Assembly (NCBI RefSeq): GCF_041435095.1
Contig: NZ_CP108025.1
Span: forward strand, 3,658,001-3,722,000
Source of the DNA: Kitasatospora sp. NBC_00315
GTDB lineage: Bacteria > Actinomycetota > Actinomycetes > Streptomycetales > Streptomycetaceae
DNA: 64,000 nucleotides
Direction of reading: 5' to 3'
This document shows, one piece after another, positions 1 through 7,987 of the stretch. Position 1 is the first letter of the stretch; each line of letters starts with the position of its first letter. The notes beneath the pieces are model-generated. The model saw nothing but the letters and a program-made list of their open reading frames with translations, was not told the origin of the DNA and did no database searches. Position numbers and translations under genes: made by a program.

Positions 1-529
1 GCCGGGCCTCCTCGGTGGCCCGGGAGAGGTCCGTCGGCTCGGTGATCTTCTGGCTGTCCACGCCCTCGTGCGGATTGTTCTTGTCCTGACGGGCGTGGTA
101 CTTCTTCTTCATGTCCGACGCGGACGGATCCTGCACCCGTTTGTGCTCGGAGTCGAGGATGGTGTGGACGCCGGAGCCGTCCTTCGGGTCCACGTCGTGC
201 AGAGCGCCGTCCCGCAGTTCCTGCACCCGGCCGTCGTCGTGGATGAAGTACTTCTTCGGGCCCTTGCCGCCGCCTCCGCCACCCGCGCCGTGCCCGGAGC
301 CACCGGGGTTGCCCGGGCGGTGGGTGACGTCCTTCTTCCCGCCGTCCAGGATCTTGGCGATCTTGCCGGCGTGTTCGGCGTCGTGTTCCACGTGGTTCTC
401 GGCGGAGCGTTTCAGCCGGTTGCCGGTGGACTTGTAGAGGTCCCTGACCGCCCTGCCGACGTCGTCGCCGAGCGTCTTGCCCATCTTCTCGGCGCCGTGC
501 GCCAGGGCCTTGGCCGCCTCACTGGTCAC
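1..529 (-). CDS. Polymorphic-toxin-like protein, 3' end beyond window
   Basis: The open frame starts with GTG at 529, its GTGA overlapping the TGA of the upstream WXG100-like gene by 4 bp, so the two are translationally coupled. The 176 visible residues begin VTSEAAKALAHGAEKM. They hold a charged helical stretch, a Gly-rich linker near residues 78-95 (PGGSGHGAGGGGGG) and then a Lys/Asp-rich part with KKYFIHDDGRVQEL. Helical N-terminus, flexible linker and variable C-terminal part suit an actinobacterial polymorphic toxin exported with a WXG-type partner, but no catalytic domain is visible because the gene runs off the left edge. Toxin identity is inferred from context; coding status is well supported. 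Confidence 0.6.
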   Translation of the reverse strand, partial: MTSEAAKALAHGAEKMGKTLGDDVGRAVRDLYKSTGNRLKRSAENHVEHDAEHAGKIAKILDGGKKDVTHRPGNPGGSGHGAGGGGGGKGPKKYFIHDDGRVQELRDGALHDVDPKDGSGVHTILDSEHKRVQDPSASDMKKKYHARQDKNNPHEGVDSQKITEPTDLSRATEEAR

Positions 530-1251
530 TCGAAGCTCACCCCCGCGAGCTTGGACTTGAACGCCTCGGCGTGGCCGGCGACCGCCTCGGCCTGCTGGTG
601 CATGGTCTGCGCGTGGGCGATCACCGCCTCGGGCTGGATCCGGAAGCCGGTGCCCACGGAGCCCGGGCCGGCGACGCCGAGCGCCGACTCCGCGGCCTGG
701 TAGACCAGGCCGCTGACCGCCCGGGACACCACCTCGATCAGCGGCTCCATGGCCGCCTCGATCACCTGGCCCAGGACGTACTGCTCCAACTGCTGCTCCA
801 GGTAGTTGACCAGCTTCTTGGCGGCCTCCTCGATGAGCAGCAGTGCCGCCTCGGCCGCCCCGAAGGTGACCACCGCCGCCGCCTGGTCCGCGACGAAGGC
901 GACGGCCATCGCGACGAGTTCGGCGATCGCCTCCAGCTTCATCGCGATGATGGCGTCGGCGGCGATGTCCAGTGCGGTCGCCACCACGTGGCAGGCCTGG
1001 ACGAGCTCGTTCATGTGGCCGTCCGACATCTGGCCCCACTTGGCGAGCAGCGCGTCGTAGCCGGCGCCCTCGTACGCCTCGCCGATCTGCTGGATCGTGG
1101 CGGTGCACTCACCGTGCGTCCGGTCCACGTTCTCGGCGAACTCCCTGACGTGCTGTCCGAATTCGCGGACGGTGTCCTCGTTCACCTGGGGCCAGTTCAC
1201 CCCGATGAACTGAAGGAACGACACCACTTCGCCCGGCAGTTCGATGGCCAT
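526..1251 (-). CDS. WXG100-like (CpnT N-terminal-like) domain protein
   Basis: A 241-residue protein starting MAIELPGEVVSF, with GAGGGG upstream of the ATG. The first 110 residues (FIGVNWPQVNEDTVREF, then KWGQMSDGHMNELV) resemble the helical WXG100-like domain at the N-terminus of CpnT-type toxins. Alanine-rich, partly hydrophobic helices follow (about residues 90-190), and a C-terminal helical segment ends KSKLAGVSFE. Members of this family are thought to be type VII secretion-linked carriers for toxin domains. Here carrier and putative toxin are separate coupled genes. An in-frame ATG 48 bp upstream exists but lacks a good ribosome site. The family call is by pattern, not by search. Confidence 0.72.
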   Translation of the reverse strand: MAIELPGEVVSFLQFIGVNWPQVNEDTVREFGQHVREFAENVDRTHGECTATIQQIGEAYEGAGYDALLAKWGQMSDGHMNELVQACHVVATALDIAADAIIAMKLEAIAELVAMAVAFVADQAAAVVTFGAAEAALLLIEEAAKKLVNYLEQQLEQYVLGQVIEAAMEPLIEVVSRAVSGLVYQAAESALGVAGPGSVGTGFRIQPEAVIAHAQTMHQQAEAVAGHAEAFKSKLAGVSFE

Positions 1252-1560
1252 GGAAAGCCCCCTCGCGGCCCGCAATCTGCTGCCGACGCAGCAGCCCATC
1301 GTCGGATGGTAATACAGGCTGAGGACGCATCAAGAGGACGGACGGTTCCGCTCGGCCCGGAGAGCGGTGCGCCGGGCCGGGCACCCGCGCCGACCGCACC
1401 CGTGGGGGCCCGGGCGGCGATGAACGCGGCACGACACGGCCGTTTGGCGACGGCGAACGGCGCACCGCAAGAGATGCTGGTCGGACAACCCGCGTGCCGC
1501 CAGTGAGCCCGACTCGCACCCCACCGGACCCACCCGCACCAGCAGAGAAGGGCCGATCGC
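1252..1560. other. Divergent intergenic region
   Basis: A 309-bp gap between two diverging genes. It must hold both promoters, but I could not assign convincing -35/-10 pairs, and I see no RNA gene or repeat. GAAGGG at about 1547-1552 is the likely ribosome site for the plus-strand gene. Confidence 0.5.
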
Positions 1561-1959
1561 ATGTCCGACCTCCCGTCCGAGCAGAACGCCGACGGCTTCG
1601 CCCGCCTCGCCATGGTCACCATCGACTGCGCCGACCCGACCGCGCTGGCCGCCTTCTACGGCGCGCTGCTCGGCTGGGAGCCCCGGCACGTCGACGACCA
1701 CTTCGCGATCCTGGACAACCCCGAGGGCGGCACCCCGCTGGCCTTCGGCCGGGTCGCCGGGTACGCGCCCCCGCCGCCCGGCAACCCGGACGGCAGCAAG
1801 CACTTCCACCTGGACTTCTACGTCGACGACCTGACGGGAGCCACCGAGCGGGCGATCGCACTGGGCGCGGCCGAGCCGGCCTACCAGCACGGCCGGCAGC
1901 TGAAGGTACTGATCGATCCGGCCGGGCACCCCTTCGGTCTCGCCCCGCTGGACCGGTGA
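1561..1959 (+). CDS. VOC-fold glyoxalase-like protein
   Basis: A 132-residue protein with two beta-alpha-beta-beta-beta halves of the vicinal-oxygen-chelate fold: MVTIDCADPTALAAFYGALLGW near the N-terminus and HFHLDFYVDDLTGATERAI then DPAGHPFGLAPLD at the C-terminus. In Streptomyces these small cytosolic proteins are usually glyoxalase/bleomycin-resistance or glyoxalase-like members of unknown substrate. H- and E-type metal ligands cannot be assigned securely. It stands alone, with GAAGGG about 8 nt before the ATG. No neighbour suggests a substrate. Confidence 0.8.
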   Translation: MSDLPSEQNADGFARLAMVTIDCADPTALAAFYGALLGWEPRHVDDHFAILDNPEGGTPLAFGRVAGYAPPPPGNPDGSKHFHLDFYVDDLTGATERAIALGAAEPAYQHGRQLKVLIDPAGHPFGLAPLDR

Positions 1960-2100
1960 CCCGCGCGGCGTCCCCGCCCCGACCGGCAGCCCCGACGTCG
2001 GGCGGGGACGCTGCGGAGGCCACGTCAGAACTTGGTGCCGAGATCTTGCCCCTCTCGTGAAGAACGCCTCTGACCAGGCATTTCTTCTGAACGGGGGTCA

Positions 2101-2129
2101 TTGTGCGCCCTCCGGGCAGTGGCTAGTGT
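2101..2129 (+). promoter_or_regulatory. Candidate housekeeping promoter for MHYT gene
   Basis: TTGTGC (2101-2106) and TAGTGT (2124-2129) are 17 bp apart, close to the Streptomyces TTGAC/TAGRRT pattern. It lies about 165 bp before the start codon at 2295, in a 335-bp gap (1960-2294) that holds nothing else I recognise. Confidence 0.45.
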
Positions 2130-2294
2130 CGCTGTTGTCAGGGGCATCACAGCCAGGCTCCCGCCCCGGTCGGCCCGCGCACACCCCGCGCCGCACCGCC
2201 ACGCTCGACGCCACGCGCCGAGCCCGCCCACTTCGTCGGCCCACCCGCCCGGGACCTGGCAGCACCGCTCCCCACTCCGTCCTGGGAGATCATC

Positions 2295-3161
2295 TTGGGT
2301 GAGATCCACCATGCCGTCCACGGCTGGTTGACACCGGCAATCTCGTACTTCACGGCCTGTCTGGGGGCCTACGTCGCACTGCGCGGCACCCGTTGGGCAC
2401 TGCTCTCCACGGGCCGCACCAAGGCCAACTGGCTGATGTTCGCCTCGACCTCCCTGGGCGCGGGCATCTGGTCCATGCACTTCATCGCGATGCTCGGCTT
2501 CGCCGTCTCCGGGGTCCAGATCCGCTACAACGTGCTGCTCACGATCATCAGCCTGGTGGTCGCGATCGTGGTCGTCGGCGTCGGCATCTTCATCGTCGGC
2601 TACAGCCGGAACGCCGTCGGGGCCCTGGTCGCCGGCGGGGTGGCCACCGGCCTGGGCGTGGCCGCGATGCACTACCTGGGCATGGCGGCCGTCGAACTGC
2701 CCGGCCACGTCATGTACAACCACGTGACGGTGGGGGCGTCCGTGGTCATCGCGGTTCTGGCGGCGACGGCCGCGCTGTGGGCCGCGCTGAACATCAAGGG
2801 CACCCTCGCGGTGCTGGCGGCGGCCCCGGTGATGGGCGTCGCGGTCTGCGCGATGCACTACACCGGCATGGCGGCGGTCTCCGTCGACATCACCGAGAGC
2901 TCCACCCCTCCCGGCGGGGTGCAGGCCCTGCAGTTCATCTTCCCGCTCGCGGTCGGCCTGGGCTGCTACGTGTTCTTCGGCTCGCTGGCCTTCGCCGCGG
3001 CGCCGACCACGCCGCAGTCCGTCCGCCCGGGCGGCCTGCCCCGGACGGCCCGCACCGGCGCGTCCCCCGCCGACACCGGCCGGGTGCTCGCCGACCAGCC
3101 CATCGTGATCGGGCCCGCCCCGCGCCTGGTACCGCGTCAGCGCGCCACCGCGCACCGCTGA
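2295..3161 (+). CDS. MHYT-domain integral membrane sensor protein
   Basis: A 288-residue protein with about seven membrane segments and the three signature motifs of the MHYT family: MHFIAM (61-66), MHYLGM (125-130) and MHYTGM (187-192). MHYT domains are predicted to bind copper through Met and His and to sense oxygen, CO or NO. Here no GGDEF, EAL or kinase output follows; the C-terminus is a short Pro/Arg-rich cytoplasmic tail, so it is a bare sensor. The TTG start is chosen because GGGAGA sits 5 nt upstream and MGEIHHAVHGWLTP matches the usual N-terminus of the family. A hairpin terminator follows. Confidence 0.85.
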   Translation: MGEIHHAVHGWLTPAISYFTACLGAYVALRGTRWALLSTGRTKANWLMFASTSLGAGIWSMHFIAMLGFAVSGVQIRYNVLLTIISLVVAIVVVGVGIFIVGYSRNAVGALVAGGVATGLGVAAMHYLGMAAVELPGHVMYNHVTVGASVVIAVLAATAALWAALNIKGTLAVLAAAPVMGVAVCAMHYTGMAAVSVDITESSTPPGGVQALQFIFPLAVGLGCYVFFGSLAFAAAPTTPQSVRPGGLPRTARTGASPADTGRVLADQPIVIGPAPRLVPRQRATAHR

Positions 3162-3204
3162 CCACACAGTGCTGACCGCAGCCCACCGGGCGGGCAGCGC
3201 GGAA

Positions 3205-3241
3205 CGCCGATGGCCGGGACACCACGTCCCGGCCATCGGCG
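3205..3241. terminator. Bidirectional hairpin terminator
   Basis: A perfect 16-bp stem (3205-3220 with 3226-3241) and 5-nt loop sits between the convergent MHYT and hypX-like genes and suits both. Confidence 0.75.
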
Positions 3242-3258
3242 TCGGCGTCCCGGCGGCG

Positions 3259-4968
3259 CTAGGCGTACGGCCCGGCCGGCACCGTCAGGTGCTCCGGGGT
3301 GCGTACCGGGCAGACCTTGTGCACGAACGCCCGTCGCAGCTCGTGGTACGGCTCACCCGCACCGTAGAAGTTGCGGTGCATCTGCCGCAGCTCCTCGGCG
3401 CGGTACTCCGCCAGCGGCCTGGTCTCCTCGTCCTCGGCCCGGCGGCGCTTCTTCTCCACCAGCCGGCCGGTGAGTTCGGCGGAGCCGGCCAGCCGGGCGG
3501 CCTCCCTGCTCACCCACCGACGGAACTCCGCCGCGCTGCCGCCCTGTGTGCGGTCGACCAGACCGAGCCGCTGCGCCTCGGCGGTGCCGACCGGCAGAGC
3601 GGCCGAGGTGAGCCGTTCGGCCTGCTCGGCACCGACCCGCCGAGGCAGCGTGTAGGTCCAGTACTCGGAGCCGTGCAGGCCCATCAGGCGGTAGTGCGGG
3701 TTCAGCACCGCCGAGTCACGGCACCAGACCTCGTCGGCGGCGATGGCCAGCATCAGGCCACCGGCCGCCGCGTTGCCCGCCAGGGCGGAGACCGTCAGCT
3801 TGTCGGTGGTGGTGAGGATCGCCTCGACGAGGTCGTCCATCGCGTTGATGTTGTCCCAGGACTCCAGCGCGGGGAACGGCGCGGCCTCGATCACGTTGAG
3901 GTGGATGCCGTTGGAGAAGAAGTCCCGGGGCGGCCCGAGCACCAGCACCGAGGTGGGCCGGTCGACCGCCTCCTGGTAGGCCGCCAGCAGACGGCGGCAC
4001 TGGTCGGTGCTCATCGCGCCGCTGGGAAAGGCGAATTCGAGGTATCCGACGCCGTCCGACTCCCGGTAGCGGATCTCCGACCAGGTCGGCGATCCGGCGG
4101 CCCGGGCGGGGCTCAGGGGCACCTCGCGGACGGTGAGGTGCTCGCGCAGCACGGTGGCGGCGGGCAGTTTGAAGGTCGCCGGTCCGCCGGGGGTCCGGCG
4201 CGGGCGCAGCTGGGGGATCCACACCGCGCCGTCCACGGTGGCCCGGCAGATCGCACCGTCCCGGGTGGCGATCACCGCGCCCGGGGTGGCGCCGCGCAGC
4301 CGGTCCTCCGGGTGGCCGCCGTGCAGGAAGTACTCCCGCCCGTACAGCTCGTCCAGGACGCCGGGCTGGGAGTCGGCCGAGCGCAGCTTGCGCAGCACGG
4401 TGGCGGTGTCGTCCTCGGCCCAGTCGATCCGACGGAACTCCTGGGTGTGGTACGGCCGCAGGCTGCCCCGGACGTCCGGGGCGGCGTAGTCCAGCGGCTC
4501 GGGGGTGAAGAGCCGGCCCTCGTAGCGCTGGACGGCCGACAGTACGGCGTCGACGGCCGCGTCGGCGACCTCGCTCCGGTACAGCTCGCTCTTGCCGCAG
4601 CGCTCGACGGTGAAGTCCACGGACGCCCAGATCGGACCGGCGTCCATCTCCTGCACGGCCTGCAGGACGGTGACGCCCCACCGCTCGGCGTCCTCGTGGA
4701 TCGCCCAGTCCAGCGAGGACGGGCCCCGGTCGCCCTTGGGGCCGGGATGGACGATCAGGACGGTCCGGGTCGACCAGACGTCCTCGGGTATCGCCCGGGT
4801 GAGCATCGGACAGATGACGAGTTCGGGGTCCGTCCGGTTCACGGCGGCCCGTACCGGCTCGTCCCCGAGCGCCAGCTCGACGGCCACCGTGTGGCCTCGC
4901 TCCCGCAGTTCGGTGTGGACGCGCTGGGTGAGGCTGTTGAACGCGCTGGCGATCAGAAGAATGCGCAA
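3259..4968 (-). CDS. hypX: HypX/HoxX-like [NiFe]-hydrogenase maturation protein
   Basis: A 569-residue two-domain protein. The N-terminal half is formyltransferase-like, with HPGPKGDRGPSSLDW (74-88), the diagnostic HypX motif of the formyl-tetrahydrofolate domain. The C-terminal half is enoyl-CoA-hydratase-like, with FFSNGIHLN, NAAAGG and GSEYWTYTLPRRVG. HypX makes CO for the Fe(CN)2CO cofactor of [NiFe] hydrogenases from formyl-THF through formyl-CoA, mainly in aerobic hosts. The TTG start has GGAGGG 5 nt upstream and gives the usual family length; the frame stays open 59 codons further without support. No hyp, hox or hhy gene is near, so it is an orphan here. A biosynthetic formyltransferase/hydratase is the alternative. 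Confidence 0.82.
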   Translation of the reverse strand: MRILLIASAFNSLTQRVHTELRERGHTVAVELALGDEPVRAAVNRTDPELVICPMLTRAIPEDVWSTRTVLIVHPGPKGDRGPSSLDWAIHEDAERWGVTVLQAVQEMDAGPIWASVDFTVERCGKSELYRSEVADAAVDAVLSAVQRYEGRLFTPEPLDYAAPDVRGSLRPYHTQEFRRIDWAEDDTATVLRKLRSADSQPGVLDELYGREYFLHGGHPEDRLRGATPGAVIATRDGAICRATVDGAVWIPQLRPRRTPGGPATFKLPAATVLREHLTVREVPLSPARAAGSPTWSEIRYRESDGVGYLEFAFPSGAMSTDQCRRLLAAYQEAVDRPTSVLVLGPPRDFFSNGIHLNVIEAAPFPALESWDNINAMDDLVEAILTTTDKLTVSALAGNAAAGGLMLAIAADEVWCRDSAVLNPHYRLMGLHGSEYWTYTLPRRVGAEQAERLTSAALPVGTAEAQRLGLVDRTQGGSAAEFRRWVSREAARLAGSAELTGRLVEKKRRRAEDEETRPLAEYRAEELRQMHRNFYGAGEPYHELRRAFVHKVCPVRTPEHLTVPAGPYA

Positions 4969-5271
4969 GGGTGCCCTCCGGCCAGGTACCTGAAGTCGTA
5001 CGGCAGTCGCGCGAGGGGCTCGGCCGGTGGGTGCGCACGGGCGACCGTCCTCGGCGGAGGCCGGTGACGGGGCCCGCGAACGGCCATGCCCCCCGGCACG
5101 GGTCACGCCCGGGACTGGTGCCCGGGTACGACCGCACCGATCCAACCATGGGCATGCACACGTAAGGGCCGCCCGGAGTGCTCCACCGGACGACCCTCAC
5201 GCACCCTGCACACCAGCGTGACCAAACGCTCGCGCCCACTGCGGAATCTCCCCGGCACCGCTACCGGCGGA
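4969..5271. other. Upstream region of hypX-like gene
   Basis: A 303-bp gap between two minus-strand genes. It presumably holds the hypX promoter, but I could not assign -35/-10 boxes and saw no strong hairpin, RNA or repeat. Confidence 0.4.
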
Positions 5272-6195
5272 TCACCTCGGGAACGCCCGCCGGGCGCGCC
5301 AGGTGGTGTGCTCGCGGGAGACCGCGTCCTCCGCCTCGGCCGCCAGCGAGGCCCAGCGCTCCTCCGCGTCCGGGGTCCTCAGATCCAGGTCGGAGAGCTG
5401 GTTCCCGACGTTCTCCAGCTCACGGGCGGCCAGCTGGTACGCCGAGGCCAGCGGCCGCAGCTGCTTCAGCTGGGTCCAGGCGATCACCGAGGCGGCCGCC
5501 GCCGAACAGGCCCCGAAGGCGTGCACCGGCAGCGCGCCGACCGCCTGGGCCACCGCCGCCGCGCCGCCGACGATGATCAGCATCGCGGTCGCCAGCCCCC
5601 AGGACACCGACTGCGACTCGCAGGCCTCGGCCCGCGAGCGGTACCACGTCCGCTGGCCCTCCACCCGGGCACGCAGGTAGAGCGTGCGACGCTCGGTCAG
5701 CCCCGAGGACCGCACCCGGCGCATCTCCGACGTGATCTCGGGCAGGACGCCCGGCGGCACCACCGCCGGATCCTCGAACGCCTTCAGCACGTCGGCCACC
5801 TGCAGCAGATAGCCCCGGTCGACCTCGGCCGACTCCGCGCCGCCGCCGAACGGCCTGGCCCGCACGGTGTACTTCCATGCCAGCGTCTTGACCGACTCGG
5901 CCGCCGCCCGCGCCTCGTACCAGCGCCCCTGCGGATTGCTCTGCCGCAGGCGGTACCAGAAGTACCCCGCGGCCAGGAACGCGGCCACCGAGAACAGCGG
6001 CGTGACGTCGGCGTCCCCTCGACGGCCGGGCCCCGGCACGGTGCTGACGACCGCCGCCACCACCAGCATCAGAATCTGTCCCCGGTACCAGCGCAGCGTC
6101 TGCCGTTGCCCCTGCAGCGACGCCCGGTCCGCCGTCCGAAACGGCTCCGGCAACAGTCGTGCCTCGTCCGTCCCCGGCGGATCTTCCTGCACCAT
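5272..6195 (-). CDS. DUF4231/SLATT-type 2TM+2TM membrane protein
   Basis: A 307-residue protein with two hydrophobic hairpins, near residues 40-80 (ILMLVVAAVVSTV, then VAAFLAAGYFWYRL) and near 200-245 (GLATAMLIIVGGAAAVAQAV, then GACSAAAASVIAW). Each is followed by charged helices, the last ending in a long coiled-coil-like segment. This duplicated 2TM-plus-helix design is that of SLATT effector proteins (DUF4231), proposed pore-forming effectors in nucleotide-signalled phage defence. No nucleotidyltransferase, SLOG or STING gene adjoins it, so a defence role is only inference. The ATG is supported by GAGGGGG about 8 nt upstream. Many actinomycetes carry such standalone copies. Confidence 0.65.
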   Translation of the reverse strand: MVQEDPPGTDEARLLPEPFRTADRASLQGQRQTLRWYRGQILMLVVAAVVSTVPGPGRRGDADVTPLFSVAAFLAAGYFWYRLRQSNPQGRWYEARAAAESVKTLAWKYTVRARPFGGGAESAEVDRGYLLQVADVLKAFEDPAVVPPGVLPEITSEMRRVRSSGLTERRTLYLRARVEGQRTWYRSRAEACESQSVSWGLATAMLIIVGGAAAVAQAVGALPVHAFGACSAAAASVIAWTQLKQLRPLASAYQLAARELENVGNQLSDLDLRTPDAEERWASLAAEAEDAVSREHTTWRARRAFPR

Positions 6196-6321
6196 CGGCG
6201 AAGCCCCCCTCCCCCGTGTCCCGTCCAGGCAGTATGCCCACCACCAACTCGGCTACACGGAAGACGTGTTGGATATCAGCGTCGAAGCGGCGCCGCCCGA
6301 GCGCCTCCGGGCGGGCGACGA

Positions 6322-6356
6322 CGGAGGGCCGGCGCCTGCCGGGCGCCGGCCCTCCG
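6322..6356 (-). terminator. Hairpin terminator after MFS exporter gene
   Basis: A perfect 15-bp stem (6322-6336 with 6342-6356) and 5-nt loop lies just downstream of the MFS stop codon on the minus strand. Confidence 0.75.
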
Positions 6357-6364
6357 TACGGGGG

Positions 6365-7864
6365 TCAGGCAGTGAGTCCGGCCTCCTCCGCCGGCGCCGC
6401 CACGGCTTTCGCGTCGCCATCGCGCATCACCAGGGCGGCCAGCAGGGCGGCGGCGAGGACGCCGACCGCACTGACGGTGAAGGTGGTGGACATCGAGGCC
6501 GTGAAGGCCGCCCGCGCGGTGTGGACCAGGGCGGTGTCACCGTGTGCGAGGGCCAGCGCACCGCCGATCGACCGCTTCGCCTGCTCGGGAGTGCCGGCCG
6601 GCATCTCCCGGGCGAAGCCGCTCGACAGGAGCGAGCCGAGGATCGCGATGCCGAGCGCGGTGCCCGCCTGCTGGATGGTGTCGTTCAGGGCGGACCCGGC
6701 GCCCGCCTGCTCCGCCGCGATGGTGCCCATCAGCGCGCCGACCGCCGCCGGCATCGCCAGACCCGCGCCGAGGCCGAGCAGGCCGAGGGCGACCGCCGGG
6801 ACGGTGAAGCCGGTGTCGGGCGAGACGGTGGTCAGCAGCACGAAGGAGGAGGCCATCACGATCATCCCGGTCAGCACCAGGAGCCGGTTGCCGGTCCTGG
6901 CCGCGAGCTTGGCCCCCGCGCCGTTGCCGACCAGCGCGGCGACGGCCAGCGGCACGAACGCGAGGCCCGCCTTGACCGGCGAGTAGCCGAGCACGAACTG
7001 CAGGTACTGGGTGAGCACCAGCAGCAGGCCGCCGTTGCCGATCTGCACGAGGGTCAGCGACAGCGAGCCGCCGCTGAAGTTGCGGTGCCTGAACAGGGCC
7101 AGCGGCGCCATCGGCGCGGGGGTGACGTTCTCCCAGACCACGAACCCGGCGAGGGCGGCGCCCGCCACGACCAGGGTGACGGCCGAGCGGCCGCCGAAGG
7201 CGCCGTGCTGCGGGATCTCGATGATCCACCAGATCAACGCGGTCATGCCGACCGCGGAGAGCACGGTGCCGAGCGGGTCGGGCTTCTGCCACGGTCCCTT
7301 CGACTCCGGCATCAGGATCAGGCCCGCCAGCACGGCCAGCACGACGACCGGGACGTTGATGAAGAAGATCGAGTGCCAGGAGAAGTGGTCGATCAGCACA
7401 CCGCCGAGCACCGGGCTGCCGACCAGCCCGAGCATCGACACCGAGCCCCAGGCCGCCATCGCCCTGCCGCGCTCCGTCTCGTCGAAGACGGTGATCAGGA
7501 TCGACAGCGTCGAGGGCATGATCAGCGCACCGCCGACGCCCATCGCGATCCTGGCCGCGACGACCTCGCCGGGAGTGGCGCAGAAGCTCGCCGCCAGCGA
7601 CGCCGCCCCGAAGAGCAGCAGCCCGATGATCATGATCTTCCGGCGGCCGAACCGGTCGCCGAGACTGCCGGAGGCGAGCAGGAGCCCCGCGAAGACCAGG
7701 ATGTAGGAGTCCAGGATCCACTGGGTGTCCTGGGCGCTCGCGCCGATGTCGGCGGTCATCGCCGGCACCGCGACGGTCAGCGCCATGCTGTCGACCACCA
7801 GGACCAGCGAGCTGAGGCACAGCACGACGAGGATCCACCAGCGGCGTGGGTTGCGGGTCTCCAT
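6365..7864 (-). CDS. DHA2-family MFS drug exporter (EmrB/QacA type)
   Basis: A 499-residue inner-membrane protein with about 14 predicted membrane segments. Motif A is GSLGDRFGRRK (about residues 76-86), and the N-terminus WWILVVLCLSSLVLVVDSMALTVAVPAM style segment is typical of proton-driven multidrug exporters of the EmrB/QacA subfamily. The ATG at 7864 has GGAAAG 5 nt upstream; the frame extends much further upstream but crosses the operator region. It is divergent from a TetR gene with repeated operator-like sites between, so substrate-induced derepression is likely. Substrate is unknown. Confidence 0.88.
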   Translation of the reverse strand: METRNPRRWWILVVLCLSSLVLVVDSMALTVAVPAMTADIGASAQDTQWILDSYILVFAGLLLASGSLGDRFGRRKIMIIGLLLFGAASLAASFCATPGEVVAARIAMGVGGALIMPSTLSILITVFDETERGRAMAAWGSVSMLGLVGSPVLGGVLIDHFSWHSIFFINVPVVVLAVLAGLILMPESKGPWQKPDPLGTVLSAVGMTALIWWIIEIPQHGAFGGRSAVTLVVAGAALAGFVVWENVTPAPMAPLALFRHRNFSGGSLSLTLVQIGNGGLLLVLTQYLQFVLGYSPVKAGLAFVPLAVAALVGNGAGAKLAARTGNRLLVLTGMIVMASSFVLLTTVSPDTGFTVPAVALGLLGLGAGLAMPAAVGALMGTIAAEQAGAGSALNDTIQQAGTALGIAILGSLLSSGFAREMPAGTPEQAKRSIGGALALAHGDTALVHTARAAFTASMSTTFTVSAVGVLAAALLAALVMRDGDAKAVAAPAEEAGLTA

Positions 7865-7880
7865 GGACTTTCCTTTCGGC

Positions 7881-7938
7881 TTGCGTACACCGTTCCTTCG
7901 TTGCGAACACTGTACGCAGCGCGGAACGGTGTACGCAA
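7881..7938. promoter_or_regulatory. 16-bp inverted repeat, TetR operator candidate
   Basis: TTGCGTACACCGTTCC (7881-7896) is repeated as its exact reverse complement at 7923-7938, 26 bp apart, between the divergent MFS and tetR genes. The GCGTACA/TGTACGC core recurs in the two separate sites listed below. Confidence 0.65.
7903..7917. promoter_or_regulatory. TetR operator candidate, copy 1
   Basis: GCGAACACTGTACGC is an imperfect palindrome nested in the loop of the longer inverted repeat. It matches the site at 7960-7974 at 14 of 15 positions. Confidence 0.55.
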
Positions 7939-7959
7939 GACCTCTTCTTGTACGCTGGA

Positions 7960-7974
7960 GCGAACGCTGTACGC
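7960..7974. promoter_or_regulatory. TetR operator candidate, copy 2
   Basis: GCGAACGCTGTACGC lies 13 bp before the tetR start codon, 57 bp from copy 1, in position to autoregulate tetR. Confidence 0.55.
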
Positions 7975-7987
7975 ACGAAGGAGCGCC

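Noticed and set aside
4969..5145. 59-codon N-terminal extension of the HypX-like protein
   Set aside because: It is low-complexity Arg/Pro sequence with no ribosome site; TTG 4968 has GGAGGG and gives the family length.
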